Assembly (NCBI RefSeq): GCF_021044935.1
Contig: NZ_JAJNMP010000001.1
Coordinates: 1,054,001 to 1,118,000 of the forward strand
Length of the DNA: 64,000 nt
Direction of reading: 5' to 3'
DNA from: Agromyces cavernae
GTDB taxonomy: Bacteria; Actinomycetota; Actinomycetes; Actinomycetales; Microbacteriaceae
Of this stretch, positions 6,598-14,545 are shown one piece after another (within the stretch, counting starts at the first letter, position 1; every line of letters starts with the position of its first letter). The position numbers were made by a program, and so were the translations under genes. The notes beneath the pieces are model-generated. The model ran no database searches, was not told the DNA's origin, and saw nothing but the letters and a program-made list of their open reading frames with translations.

Positions 6598-7227
6598 TCA
6601 GCGGGCCATCCGCTCGCCCACCGGGATCTCGGCGCGCACCGTGTTGCCCGCCGGCGCGAGCGGGCACGACCACGACGGGTCGTAGGCGCACGACGGGTTG
6701 TACGCGAAGTTGAAGTCGACCACGAGGGTGTCGCCGTCGGCTCCGGGGCCGAGGTCGGCGCCCTTGACGGTGTCGAGCAGGTAGCGGCCGCCGCCGAAGG
6801 TGCCGCCCGGCGTGCCCGCGAGGCCGTCCCTCACCGGAAGGAAGAGCCCGTCGCCGTAGCCGGTGAGCCGCCAGACGTCGAGCGTGCCGAAATACGGGAT
6901 GTGCACCGTGCCGACCAGCGAGAACGGGATCGGTCCGTCGCTCGCGCTGTCCATCGTGATGCGCAACGGCTCCTCGGGGCGGCGCACCTCGAGCTCGTAC
7001 CGCCAGTCGGGGTCGTAACGCGGCACGACGAGCCCCGTGAAATCGGCCCGATCGTCGGGCAGCAGCGGCGAGAGCGGATGTCCCGCGAAGAGCTCGTCGC
7101 GGCCGGACTTCCAGAGCTCATGGCCGGCGGCCGGATCGTGCACGCTCAGCTGGCGCACGCCCGAATAGAGGCCGAAGACGCGGCGCCGCCAGTCGGCGAG
7201 CTGGAGGGCGCCGATGGAGCCGTTCAT
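6598..7227 (-). CDS. DUF1684 family protein
   Basis: A 209-residue cytosolic protein of the DUF1684 family. Family features visible: an N-terminal helix with WRRRVFGLYSGVR, the segment SGRDELFAGHPLSPL, the strand RYDPDWRYE, the FGGGRYLLDTVKGADLG core, and the C-terminal DFNFAYNPSCAYDPSWSCPLAP motif with two Cys. The biochemical function of DUF1684 is not established. It overlaps the upstream SRPBCC gene by 4 bp (ATGA), so the two are cotranscribed. Confidence 0.88.
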   Translation of the reverse strand: MNGSIGALQLADWRRRVFGLYSGVRQLSVHDPAAGHELWKSGRDELFAGHPLSPLLPDDRADFTGLVVPRYDPDWRYELEVRRPEEPLRITMDSASDGPIPFSLVGTVHIPYFGTLDVWRLTGYGDGLFLPVRDGLAGTPGGTFGGGRYLLDTVKGADLGPGADGDTLVVDFNFAYNPSCAYDPSWSCPLAPAGNTVRAEIPVGERMAR

Positions 7228-7760
7228 ACGCCGGCCCCGGCGGCCGCGGCGGCGGACGCGGCCCGCTCGTCGGCCGTGCCCGGCGGATCGAACGACCACC
7301 CGGGTGCCAACTGCTTCATGCGGGCGCCGCGCCACTGCCAGAACGCCCACGTGGGGTACCACGCGACGAGGTCGAGCGCCCCGGCGTGGGCCAGGAGCTG
7401 GTCGCGATAGAGGGTGCGGCCGCCCGGCAGCGGCGAGACCGCCATGCGATGGTCCCACCGGTCGAACATCGCGAGCGGGCCGGTGAGCGCGCCGCCGGCG
7501 TCGCGGAGCATGCGCACGCCCGCGGGCAGCCCGCCCGGATAACTGACATCGACGCGCTCGTCGCCCGCAGGGAATCGGCGGAAGGCGAGGGCGCGCATCC
7601 GGTGAGAGCCCTCGGGCCACACCGTCGGCAGCCCACCGGGTTCGAGCGACGTGAGATCGAGCCAGGGTGCCACGACCTCGCGCAGCACCGCAGGACTCCG
7701 GATCGCCCGCCACGCGGCATCGACCGTGCAGTCGAGTTCGAGTTTCAGGAGCACCCGCAT
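7224..7760 (-). CDS. SRPBCC (START-like) family protein
   Basis: A 178-residue protein beginning MRVLLKLELDCTVDAAWRAI, the typical first strand and helix of the SRPBCC ligand-binding fold. The rest alternates beta strands (DVSYPGG, HRMAVSPLPGGRTLYRDQLL) and ends with a long helix containing FWQWRGARM. These proteins bind hydrophobic ligands in a deep cavity, or are of unknown role; nothing here shows the ligand. It is the first gene of a two-gene unit with DUF1684. Confidence 0.75.
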   Translation of the reverse strand: MRVLLKLELDCTVDAAWRAIRSPAVLREVVAPWLDLTSLEPGGLPTVWPEGSHRMRALAFRRFPAGDERVDVSYPGGLPAGVRMLRDAGGALTGPLAMFDRWDHRMAVSPLPGGRTLYRDQLLAHAGALDLVAWYPTWAFWQWRGARMKQLAPGWSFDPPGTADERAASAAAAAGAGV

Positions 7761-7851
7761 GTGCCGAGAGTATGACGAGCGGATGTCCCTGCCAAGCATC
7801 GCGGCCGGATTCGAGGCGGCCCGCGCCCAGCCACGCGGCATCCGCACGTCC

Positions 7852-7857
7852 TAGACT
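7852..7857 (+). promoter_or_regulatory. -10 element (TAGACT), leaderless start
   Basis: TAGACT lies 7 bases before the ATG at 7865, with no ribosome-binding sequence between, as expected for a leaderless transcript. Confidence 0.45.
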
Positions 7858-7864
7858 CCCGCAC

Positions 7865-9124
7865 ATGGCCGACGGACTCTGGTGGTTGCCCTCCCTCCTC
7901 GTCTTCGGGGCCGCGGCCGTCGTGCTCGGCGGAGCGGTCGTCGGTCTACGCCGACTCGGCATGCGTCGGGAGCGCCGCGACCTCGAGCAGGGGCGGGCCG
8001 CCGAGGTGGCGGCCAAGGCGCGCATCGTGCAGGCCGACGACGCCGTGCGCGACGCCGAGCGCGAGGTCTCGTTCGTCGAGGCGCAGTTCGGAGCGGCATC
8101 GGCCCGCGAGCTGCGCGCCACCGTCGATTCGGCGCGCGCGTGGCTGCGCGAGGCGTTCCTGCTGCAGCAGCGACTCGACGACGCCGAGCCCGATTCGGCG
8201 GCGGAACGCCGCACCTGGACGGCGCGCATCGACGACCTCTGCCGTTCCGCGCTCGCCGCGATCGATGAGGCCGATGCGGCGCTCGCCGCGCGACGCAGAG
8301 CCGAGCGCGGTGCGGGCGCCGAGCTGCCTGCGCTCCGCGAGGAGGCGGCGCGGCTCGAGCGGCGACGAGCCGAGGCGTCGCAGGCGCTCGACCGGCTCGC
8401 CACGCGCTTCGACGCGAGCGCACTCGCCGGTGCGCGGTCGGCCGCGTCGCGCGCACAGGCTGCGCTGGCCGGGGCTGCCGAGGCGCTCGACGAGGCCGAC
8501 CGCCGGGTCGACGGCAATCGTCCGGCGGCCGACCGGCTCGGCGTCGCGGGTGATCAGATGGCGAGAGCGGCGCGCGAACTCGGGGAGCTCGAGGGCTTCG
8601 AACTCGAGCTGGCCGCCGCGCAGGCGTCGGCGAACGAGGAGGCGGCGGCGCTCGGTGGCGAGCTCGCAGCCGCGCGCCAGGAGCGTGATGGCGCAGCTGC
8701 TGCCGACGCGGGTGCGCGGCTCGGCGAGGCGATCGGCGAGGTGTCGGCCGTGGTGGCCGCGCGCGGCGAAGTGGCCGGTGACCCGTTCGTGGACCGCGAT
8801 CGACTGCGTGCAGCCCGTGACCGGCTCGAGGTCGCACGTGCCGCGGCGCGTACCGCGCAGAACCGCCTCGACGGAGCGCGCGGAGCACTGGGCGGCGCGA
8901 TCGCGATCGCCGAGAGCCAGGTGCGCATCGCACGCGCGGCGATCGATCGCGGACGCGGCGGTGTCGGCGCCGATGCACGCACCCGCCTCGCCGAGGCCGA
9001 ACGACAGCTCGTCATCGCGCGGCAGGAACCCGACCCGGTGGCCGCCCTCGATGCGGCCCGGCGTGCGACCTCGCGGGCGAGCGACGCCGAGGCACTCGCC
9101 ATGTTCGACGTACGCGGCGGCTGA
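7865..9124 (+). CDS. membrane-anchored coiled-coil protein
   Basis: A 419-residue protein with one N-terminal membrane helix (residues about 5-28, WWLPSLLVFGAAAVVLGGAVVG) followed by an almost uninterrupted, Ala/Arg/Glu-rich coiled coil to the C-terminus. The final 50 residues (RTRLAEAERQLVIARQEPDPVAALDAARRA) resemble the C-terminal helical part of actinobacterial TPM-domain proteins, but no TPM domain is present. I do not recognise a precise family. It might act as a membrane-tethered scaffold, but this is only an inference from shape. A TAGACT box just before the ATG suggests a leaderless message. Confidence 0.75.
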   Translation: MADGLWWLPSLLVFGAAAVVLGGAVVGLRRLGMRRERRDLEQGRAAEVAAKARIVQADDAVRDAEREVSFVEAQFGAASARELRATVDSARAWLREAFLLQQRLDDAEPDSAAERRTWTARIDDLCRSALAAIDEADAALAARRRAERGAGAELPALREEAARLERRRAEASQALDRLATRFDASALAGARSAASRAQAALAGAAEALDEADRRVDGNRPAADRLGVAGDQMARAARELGELEGFELELAAAQASANEEAAALGGELAAARQERDGAAAADAGARLGEAIGEVSAVVAARGEVAGDPFVDRDRLRAARDRLEVARAAARTAQNRLDGARGALGGAIAIAESQVRIARAAIDRGRGGVGADARTRLAEAERQLVIARQEPDPVAALDAARRATSRASDAEALAMFDVRGG

Positions 9125-9139
9125 TCCCATCACCGGAGA

Positions 9140-9156
9140 GGTTGCATGCAGCAACC
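9140..9156. promoter_or_regulatory. inverted repeat upstream of MBL-fold gene
   Basis: GGTTGC-ATGCA-GCAACC in the 86-bp gap between the coiled-coil gene and the MBL-fold gene. It could be an operator or a weak terminator stem; nothing else decides between them. Confidence 0.35.
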
Positions 9157-9210
9157 GCAAGGGATTACCGTCGCGAGCAGCGGGTGGGAGCCACGATCAG
9201 AGGGGGTTTC

Positions 9211-10032
9211 ATGCTGAAGCACGTCGCTGAGGGCGTTCTCGTTCACGAGAGCGAGTTCATCCAGAGCAACTCCGTTGTCGTGCAGGGCCCGGACGGTGTG
9301 TTGCTCATCGATCCCGGCATCACGCGCGACGAGATGGCGACCCTCGCGAACGACCTCCGCGAGTCGGGCCAGCCCGTCGTGGCGGGCTTCTCGACGCATC
9401 CCGATTGGGACCACGTGCTCTGGCACGCGGACTTCGGCAACGCGCCCCGCTACGGCACAGCCCGCTGCGCTGCTGCTCTCCGAGACCTGCTGTCGAACGC
9501 GGACTGGGAGGCCCGAGTAGCCGAGGGGCTCCCGCCCGAGTACGCCGAGGAGATCCCGATGGATCTGCTCGGCCGCATCACCGGCCTGCCCGCCGGAGCT
9601 GCGCGGATTCCCTGGGATGGCCCCGAAGTCCGGATCATCGAACATCAGGCGCATGCCCCGGGCCACGCAGCGCTGTTGATCGAGGAGCGCGGCGTCCTCG
9701 TCGCCGGCGACATGCTCTCCGACAGCCTGATGCCGTTCCTCGACCTCGAGGCCGCGGATCCGATCGAGGACTACCTCGCCTCGCTGCAGCTGTTCGCGAG
9801 CGTGGCCGACGACGTGGACACCGTCATCCCCGGTCACGGCTCAGTCGGCGGAGCTGACCAGGTACGAGCGCGAATCGAACAGGATCGCGCGTACGTGCAC
9901 GCCCTGCGAGACGGCGGTGTTCCCGACGACCCGCGGGTCGGTCCATCGGCCCCGTTGGAGTGGCTGGCCGACGTGCATGAATGGCAACTCCGGCAGCTCG
10001 CTCAGAAGAAGCGCGACGGAACGCCCGGCTAG
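9211..10032 (+). CDS. MBL-fold metallo-hydrolase
   Basis: A 273-residue metallo-beta-lactamase-fold protein. The metal-binding motif reads THPDWDH (residues about 65-71), so the second His of the usual HxHxDH is Asp. Other ligand positions are present: HAPGHA (about 149-154), AGDML (about 165-169) and VIPGHG (about 206-211). Proteins of this fold hydrolyse esters, thioesters, lactones or phosphodiesters; the substrate cannot be told. The start at 9211 has a clear RBS (AGAGGGGG); an upstream in-frame ATG at 9142 has none and lies in the inverted repeat region. Confidence 0.88.
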   Translation: MLKHVAEGVLVHESEFIQSNSVVVQGPDGVLLIDPGITRDEMATLANDLRESGQPVVAGFSTHPDWDHVLWHADFGNAPRYGTARCAAALRDLLSNADWEARVAEGLPPEYAEEIPMDLLGRITGLPAGAARIPWDGPEVRIIEHQAHAPGHAALLIEERGVLVAGDMLSDSLMPFLDLEAADPIEDYLASLQLFASVADDVDTVIPGHGSVGGADQVRARIEQDRAYVHALRDGGVPDDPRVGPSAPLEWLADVHEWQLRQLAQKKRDGTPG

Positions 10033-10078
10033 CGTTCACAGAGCGTCATACGCCGCGTCACGTGCGAATCGACGCGAT

Positions 10079-10084
10079 TACGCT
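10079..10084 (+). promoter_or_regulatory. -10 element (TACGCT), leaderless start
   Basis: TACGCT ends 6 bases before the ATG at 10091; no ribosome-binding sequence is present. Confidence 0.45.
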
Positions 10085-10090
10085 CGGTGC

Positions 10091-10669
10091 ATGTCACAGA
10101 GCACCACCGGATTCGAGCCGCGCGCGCAGGCGAGCTATCAGGTCCGCTTCGACCAGGGCGTTGGGGGCGCGCAGCGCATCAGCGGCGGTGCCGACGTGAT
10201 CGTGTGGGTCGACGTGCTGGCGGATGTCCCGTCGCCGGCCGTCCCCGAACTGCCGGCGGGTCCGGCCGTGCTCGAGGCGGGTTTCGTCGACGCCGCCGCC
10301 GTCGCGGCGTGGCTGCTCACCGAGCAGGAGCGTGTCGGTCGCCGTCTCTACATCGCGATCGTCGCAGCCGGAGACGGCGGGGGTGCCTTCGCCGCTGACG
10401 ACGTGCTCGCGGCCGGCGCGGTCGTCGATGCGCTCATCGACCTGGGTATCGACGACACCTCGCCCGAGGCCGCGGTCGCCTGCGGAGCCTTCACGTCGCT
10501 TCGCCGGGCGGTACGGCACCTGACGGGCGCGTCGGGTTCGGGCCGAGCCGCCGTCGCGTCGGGCGTCGACCCGGCTGCGGTGCACGCGGCGAGCGGGCTC
10601 GACTCGTCGACGTCGGTGCGCATCGTCCGGGCCGGAGCCGAGGCCGGCGTCGCGGGCGCGACGGCATAG
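10091..10669 (+). CDS. ComB-like 2-phosphosulfolactate phosphatase family protein
   Basis: A 192-residue protein. The opening YQVRFDQGVGGAQRISGGADVIVWVDVL, the strand-helix VLEAGFVDAAAVAAWLL, and the end of the core DDVLAAGAVVDALIDLG followed by SPEAAVACGAF match the ComB family as found in Microbacteriaceae. In methanogens ComB removes phosphate from 2-phosphosulfolactate in coenzyme M synthesis; actinobacteria generally lack that pathway, and this protein is somewhat shorter than archaeal ComB, so its true substrate is unknown. It appears to be a single-gene unit with a leaderless start, convergent with the CGNR regulator. Confidence 0.7.
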   Translation: MSQSTTGFEPRAQASYQVRFDQGVGGAQRISGGADVIVWVDVLADVPSPAVPELPAGPAVLEAGFVDAAAVAAWLLTEQERVGRRLYIAIVAAGDGGGAFAADDVLAAGAVVDALIDLGIDDTSPEAAVACGAFTSLRRAVRHLTGASGSGRAAVASGVDPAAVHAASGLDSSTSVRIVRAGAEAGVAGATA

Positions 10670-10690
10670 CGCCGCTCGGCTCGAACCGGT

Positions 10691-11317
10691 TCAGGCGGCG
10701 ACGTCGGCGGCGGGGCGCTTGCGGGCGCGATGCGCGCGCACCTTGGCCCGGTTGCCGCACCGCTGCATCGAGCACCAGCGCCGTGTCGCCGCGCGTGATG
10801 TGTCGAGGTAGACCATGCCGCAGTCCTCGCCTGAGCAGGCGCGGATGCGACCGGCGTTCGCAGGGTCGAAGAGGTCGACCGCGTCGCGCGCGATGGTCGA
10901 CAGGGACTGCGGAACGGTGTGCACCGAGCGCCCCACCTGGCGCGTGCCCCCCACGATCGACGGAGGCACGTCGGGCGTCGCGGCATACAGGTTGACGACG
11001 TCGATGTCGGCGGGCGAGGGTGCTTCGCCCCTGCTGGCGCGAAGCGCCATGCGGCCGACGGCGTCGCGCAGCGAGATCGCGTCGAAGAGGTCGCGGGTGC
11101 GGGCGACGCCGATGGGCACCGGGAACCGCTCGCGCAGCCACGCGCTGAGATCGTCGGGCGTGTGCAACTGATCGGCTCGTGCATCGGTGCCCGCCGCGAC
11201 GACCGCTGCAGTCGTGGCGAAGTCGAGGGCGAGCGACCCCGAGTCGAACCACCACCGCGTGCCCTCGGGTGAGACGAGCCATTGCCCGACGGGGATCGAC
11301 ACGGTTGAGACGGGCAC
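10691..11317 (-). CDS. CGNR zinc-finger / ABATE-domain regulator
   Basis: A 208-residue probable transcription regulator. The N-terminal ABATE-like region contains FDSGSLALDFATT and the typical pocket helix region; the C-terminus carries the zinc finger with CSGEDCGMVYLDTS and RRWCSMQRCGNRAKVRAHRAR, i.e. the four Cys and the CGNR signature. Such proteins are thought to sense a small molecule through the ABATE part and bind DNA with the finger. Target genes are not evident; neighbours are a ComB-like gene and a SprT protease, which need not be linked. Confidence 0.92.
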   Translation of the reverse strand: MPVSTVSIPVGQWLVSPEGTRWWFDSGSLALDFATTAAVVAAGTDARADQLHTPDDLSAWLRERFPVPIGVARTRDLFDAISLRDAVGRMALRASRGEAPSPADIDVVNLYAATPDVPPSIVGGTRQVGRSVHTVPQSLSTIARDAVDLFDPANAGRIRACSGEDCGMVYLDTSRAATRRWCSMQRCGNRAKVRAHRARKRPAADVAA

Positions 11318-11341
11318 GGAACCAACCTATCGGTTGGCGGG

Positions 11342-11839
11342 CTACCCGGCCGCAGCGCTCGCAGCCCTGCGGCGTACCGCAGGAGTGATCTCGCGGTGGT
11401 GCCAGATGATGAGGTTCGCGGTGTCGAACCCGCGGCGGCAGAGCCCGCAGCTCAGCGGCCGACTCGGCTCGCGGTAACGGAAGTGCTCGTGGCCTGCCGG
11501 GCACTGCCCGATCCACGGGGCGAGCTCATGGGCGACCTCGCCGTCGTGGGTGCGACGGCCGACGTAGCCGAGCTGCGCGGCGGTCGCAGCCCACTTGGGG
11601 CCGTGCGCGGCGCGCGGGCCGGCGATGGCGTGGGCGACCTCGTGCAACAGGATCTGGTGGATCTCGTCGTCGTCGTAGCGGGCCGCGAGGTAGCGCGACA
11701 CCGAGATTCGCTTGGCCGTGTAGTTGCACAGGCCCGCCCGCTTCTTCGCGTTGTCGAACCCGAACGACCACTCGGCAGCATCGAGATGCAGCACGATGAG
11801 CGCCTCTGCCCACCGCCGCACCCGCTCCAGATCCGCCAT
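11342..11839 (-). CDS. SprT-like zinc metalloprotease domain protein
   Basis: A 165-residue protein with the gluzincin motif HEVAH (in ILLHEVAHAIAG, residues about 66-70) and a further His-rich helix AAHGPKWAATAAQLGY that supplies the third ligand, as in SprT/Spartan-type domains. The C-terminal part has CPAGH and CGLCRRGFD, a likely zinc ribbon. Eukaryotic Spartan repairs DNA-protein crosslinks; bacterial SprT function is largely uncharacterised. The gene stands alone on the minus strand between the CGNR regulator and the sugar dehydrogenase. Confidence 0.88.
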   Translation of the reverse strand: MADLERVRRWAEALIVLHLDAAEWSFGFDNAKKRAGLCNYTAKRISVSRYLAARYDDDEIHQILLHEVAHAIAGPRAAHGPKWAATAAQLGYVGRRTHDGEVAHELAPWIGQCPAGHEHFRYREPSRPLSCGLCRRGFDTANLIIWHHREITPAVRRRAASAAAG

Positions 11840-11914
11840 GGGATGAGAATAGACCCGCGCAGCGACAGTCGGAGCGCAATTCCGCGTCCCCAGAACGGGG
11901 AGCAGCCGGGTCTT

Positions 11915-13111
11915 TCACCCGGCGGGGTCGAGCCGCACCCGGAAGAGCCGATCATCGCCCTCACGCGGCGACCCTCTCCCGTCGGTGTTGTTGCCGATGA
12001 ACCACAGCGATCCATCGGGCCCCGCGGTGACGTCGCGGATGCGCCCGAGTTGGCGCGGAAACCACTCCGTGGCGGTGAGCGCGCCACCCGCCGTCGCGGG
12101 CGCGACCGACCAGATCCGCTCCCCGCGCAGCGCCGCGAGGAAGAGGGTGTCGCCGACGATCGCGAGCCCCGACGGGCTCGCCTCGGAGGTCGACCACTGC
12201 ATCACGGGATCGACGAACCGCGGGTCATCCGCCGCCCCCTCGACGGCCGGCCAGCCGTAGTTCGCGCCCGGCTCGATGCGGTTGAGCTCGTCCCAGGTGT
12301 TCTGGCCGAACTCGGCCGCCCACATGCCGCCCGCGGCATCCCATGCGATCCCCTGCGGGTTGCGGTGCCCGAGCGACCACGTGAGGTTGTCGAACGGGTT
12401 GCCGGGCGCGGGTGCGCCCTCGGACGTCATGCGCAGGATCTTGCCCGACAGCGATGCCGGGTCCTGTGCGGCATCACGGTCGCCCGCATCGCCCGACGTC
12501 GCGTAGAGGAAGCCGTCGGGCCCGAACGCGATCCGACCGCCGTTGTGGTTGGCGGCGCGCGGAATCCCGGTGAGGATCGGCTCGGGCGGGCCGAGCTCGA
12601 GCGCGCCGGGAACGCCGGTGAGGCGCATCCGAACGATTCGATTGTCGGATGCCGCGGTGTGAGCGGCGAAGACGAACGGCCCGCTCACGCGCGTGCACGG
12701 CAGGTACGCGAGACCCATCAGGCCGCCCTCGCCGCCCGCGACGACGCCCGCCACCTCGCCGGCCACGCGCAGCGACCCGTCGCCGAGGACCTCGATGATG
12801 CGACCAGAGTCGCGTTCGCTCACGAGCACGCCGCCGCCCGGCACACGCAGGATCGACCAGGGCGCCTCGAGGCCCGACGCGAGCACCTCGGGCTCGCCGG
12901 CCGGCAGCAGCACCGGGGGCGGCTCGACCGGCGCCGTCGCCGACGGGTTCGGCGAGGGGAACGGGGATGGGGCCACCGACGACGGCGGCGCGACCGCTTC
13001 GGGCGTGCAGGCCGCGAGCAGGGCGACAGCGGCCACGAGGCCTGCGCTGAGACCCACCGCCCGGACGGCGCGCCGGCGTGGCCACCGGTCGTGAGCCGTC
13101 GTGCGTCGCAT
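11915..13111 (-). CDS. PQQ-dependent sugar dehydrogenase, lipoprotein
   Basis: A 398-residue exported lipoprotein. The signal peptide ends in the lipobox LLAAC (Cys near residue 34), followed by a Pro/Ser-rich linker and a six-bladed propeller of the glucose/sorbosone dehydrogenase family (GSDH): LEAPWSILRVPGGGVLVSERD, GGLMGLAYLP, the HNGGRIAFGPDGFLYATSGD segment that carries the catalytic His in this family, and PQGIAWD. It oxidises sugars at the cell surface if PQQ is available; PQQ synthesis genes are not in this window. The ATG at 13111 has RBS GGGAGGGA 5 bases upstream. Divergent from pxpA with a 49-bp gap. Confidence 0.92.
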   Translation of the reverse strand: MRRTTAHDRWPRRRAVRAVGLSAGLVAAVALLAACTPEAVAPPSSVAPSPFPSPNPSATAPVEPPPVLLPAGEPEVLASGLEAPWSILRVPGGGVLVSERDSGRIIEVLGDGSLRVAGEVAGVVAGGEGGLMGLAYLPCTRVSGPFVFAAHTAASDNRIVRMRLTGVPGALELGPPEPILTGIPRAANHNGGRIAFGPDGFLYATSGDAGDRDAAQDPASLSGKILRMTSEGAPAPGNPFDNLTWSLGHRNPQGIAWDAAGGMWAAEFGQNTWDELNRIEPGANYGWPAVEGAADDPRFVDPVMQWSTSEASPSGLAIVGDTLFLAALRGERIWSVAPATAGGALTATEWFPRQLGRIRDVTAGPDGSLWFIGNNTDGRGSPREGDDRLFRVRLDPAG

Positions 13112-13148
13112 CGCAGTCCCTCCCGCTCCAGTGTGCCCGCGGCGACGG

Positions 13149-13154
13149 CAGAAT
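13149..13154 (+). promoter_or_regulatory. -10 element (CAGAAT) before pxpA
   Basis: CAGAAT ends 6 bases before the pxpA ATG at 13161. GGGAG in the same gap could alternatively be a ribosome-binding site on a longer message. Confidence 0.3.
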
Positions 13155-13160
13155 GGGAGC

Positions 13161-13922
13161 ATGCGACCGGCGATCGACCTCAACAGCGACCTCGGCGAGT
13201 CGTTCGGCGCGTGGCGCGTCGGCGACGACGAGACCATGTTCACGCTCGTCTCGAGCGCGAATGTCGCGTGCGGCTATCACGCGGGCGACGCCATGACCAT
13301 GGCCGCGAGCGCACGCCTCGCCGCCCGCCACGGCGTGTCGCTCGGCGCGCACCCCGGCTACCGCGACCTGGTCGGCTTCGGTCGTCGACCGCTCGAGACC
13401 ACCCCGGCCGAGATCGCCGCCGAGCTCCTCGCGCAGCTGGGCTCGCTCGACGGCGTCGCGCGGGCCGCCGGCGCCCGGGTGCGGTACGTCAAGGCGCACG
13501 GCGCCCTCTACCACCGGCTCTCGGGCGACGCGGCGGCGGCGCGGGCGTTCGCCGAGGCCGTTGCCGCCTACGACGCGACCCTCCCGATCCTCGGCCAGCC
13601 GATGAGCGAGCTCGAGCAGGCGGCCCGCGAGGCCGGACTCGCCTTCGCTCGCGAGGCCTTCGTCGACCGGGGCTACGTCGCCGACGGCTCGCTCGCGCCC
13701 CGGGGCGAGCCCGGCGCGGTGATCGACGACCCGGCAGCGGCATCCGATCGCGCGCTCGAACTCGTCGAGACCGGCGGCATCGCCGCGGACGACGGCAGCC
13801 GCGTCGAGCTCGCGCCCGACTCGCTGTGCCTGCACGGCGACACACCCGGCGCCGTCGCGATCGGCCGTGCGGTGCGCGCCGCTCTCGAACGCGCGGGGTA
13901 TCGCATCGAGGCGTTCGCGTGA
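13161..13922 (+). CDS. pxpA: 5-oxoprolinase subunit A
   Basis: A 253-residue LamB/YcsF protein. PxpA with PxpBC converts 5-oxoproline (pyroglutamate) plus ATP to glutamate, a repair of spontaneously cyclised glutamine and glutamate. Diagnostic segments are IDLNSDLGESFGAW at the start, SSANVACGYHAGD, GAHPGYRDLVGFGRR and VKAHGALYH. It is first in the operon pxpA-pxpB-pxpC, with a 4-bp GTGA overlap to pxpB. Expression starts from the 49-bp gap shared with the divergent sugar dehydrogenase gene. Confidence 0.96.
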   Translation: MRPAIDLNSDLGESFGAWRVGDDETMFTLVSSANVACGYHAGDAMTMAASARLAARHGVSLGAHPGYRDLVGFGRRPLETTPAEIAAELLAQLGSLDGVARAAGARVRYVKAHGALYHRLSGDAAAARAFAEAVAAYDATLPILGQPMSELEQAAREAGLAFAREAFVDRGYVADGSLAPRGEPGAVIDDPAAASDRALELVETGGIAADDGSRVELAPDSLCLHGDTPGAVAIGRAVRAALERAGYRIEAFA

Positions 13923-14545
13923 GTCGCCGGCTGCTGCCGAGCGGCGAGTCGGCAGTGCTCGTGGAGTGCGACAGCCTCGACGAGGTGCTCGCCCTGCACG
14001 ACGCGCTCGCCGCCGACCGGCGACCCGGGGTCGTCGAGCTCGTGCCGGCCGCGCGCACGGTGCTCGTGGGGGTCGACGCCGACCAGCTGCCCCTCGAGTC
14101 CGCCATGACCTGGATCCGCCGCATCCCGCTCGCGGTGCCCACGGCCGGCCGGCAGGGGGCGGGCGATGCCGCGACCATTCGCGTCGTCTACGACGGCGAC
14201 GACCTCGCGGCGACGGCCCGACTGCTCGGCATCACGACCGAAGCGCTCGTCGCCGCGCACCAGGCCGCGGATTGGCGGGTCGCCTTCGCGGGCTTCGCCC
14301 CGGGGTTCGGCTACCTCGTCTGCGACGACTGGCCCTACCAGGTGCCCCGGCTCGACGCGCCCCGAACGCGCGTGCCCGCGGGCGCCGTCGCGCTCGCCGG
14401 AGCCTTCGCCGGCGTGTACCCGCGCCAGAGCCCGGGGGGCTGGCGGCTCATCGGACGCACCGACGCGGTGTTGTGGGACGCGCAGGCCGACCCGCCCGCG
14501 CTGCTGGCGCCGGGGCGACGCGTGCGGTTCGAGGCGGCCGTCTGA
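13919..14545 (+). CDS. pxpB: 5-oxoprolinase subunit B (KipI family)
   Basis: A 208-residue protein that pairs with PxpC to phosphorylate or activate 5-oxoproline. The KipI/AHS1 core is clear: residues about 75-160 include VVYDGDDLAATARLLG, FAGFAPGFGYL, PRLDAPRTRVPAGAVALAG and SPGGWRLIGRT. It begins at GTG within the pxpA stop (GTGA) and ends in TGATG shared with pxpC, so the three subunits are translationally coupled. Confidence 0.96.
   Translation: MSRRLLPSGESAVLVECDSLDEVLALHDALAADRRPGVVELVPAARTVLVGVDADQLPLESAMTWIRRIPLAVPTAGRQGAGDAATIRVVYDGDDLAATARLLGITTEALVAAHQAADWRVAFAGFAPGFGYLVCDDWPYQVPRLDAPRTRVPAGAVALAGAFAGVYPRQSPGGWRLIGRTDAVLWDAQADPPALLAPGRRVRFEAAV

Noticed and set aside
9142..9210. 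Earlier ATG for the MBL-fold gene at 9142
   Set aside because: No RBS, lies within an inverted repeat, and adds residues not expected in the family; AGAGGGGG precedes the ATG at 9211.
10091..10669. Coenzyme M biosynthesis function for the ComB-like gene
   Set aside because: No other com genes are present and the pathway is not expected in this group; only family resemblance is kept.
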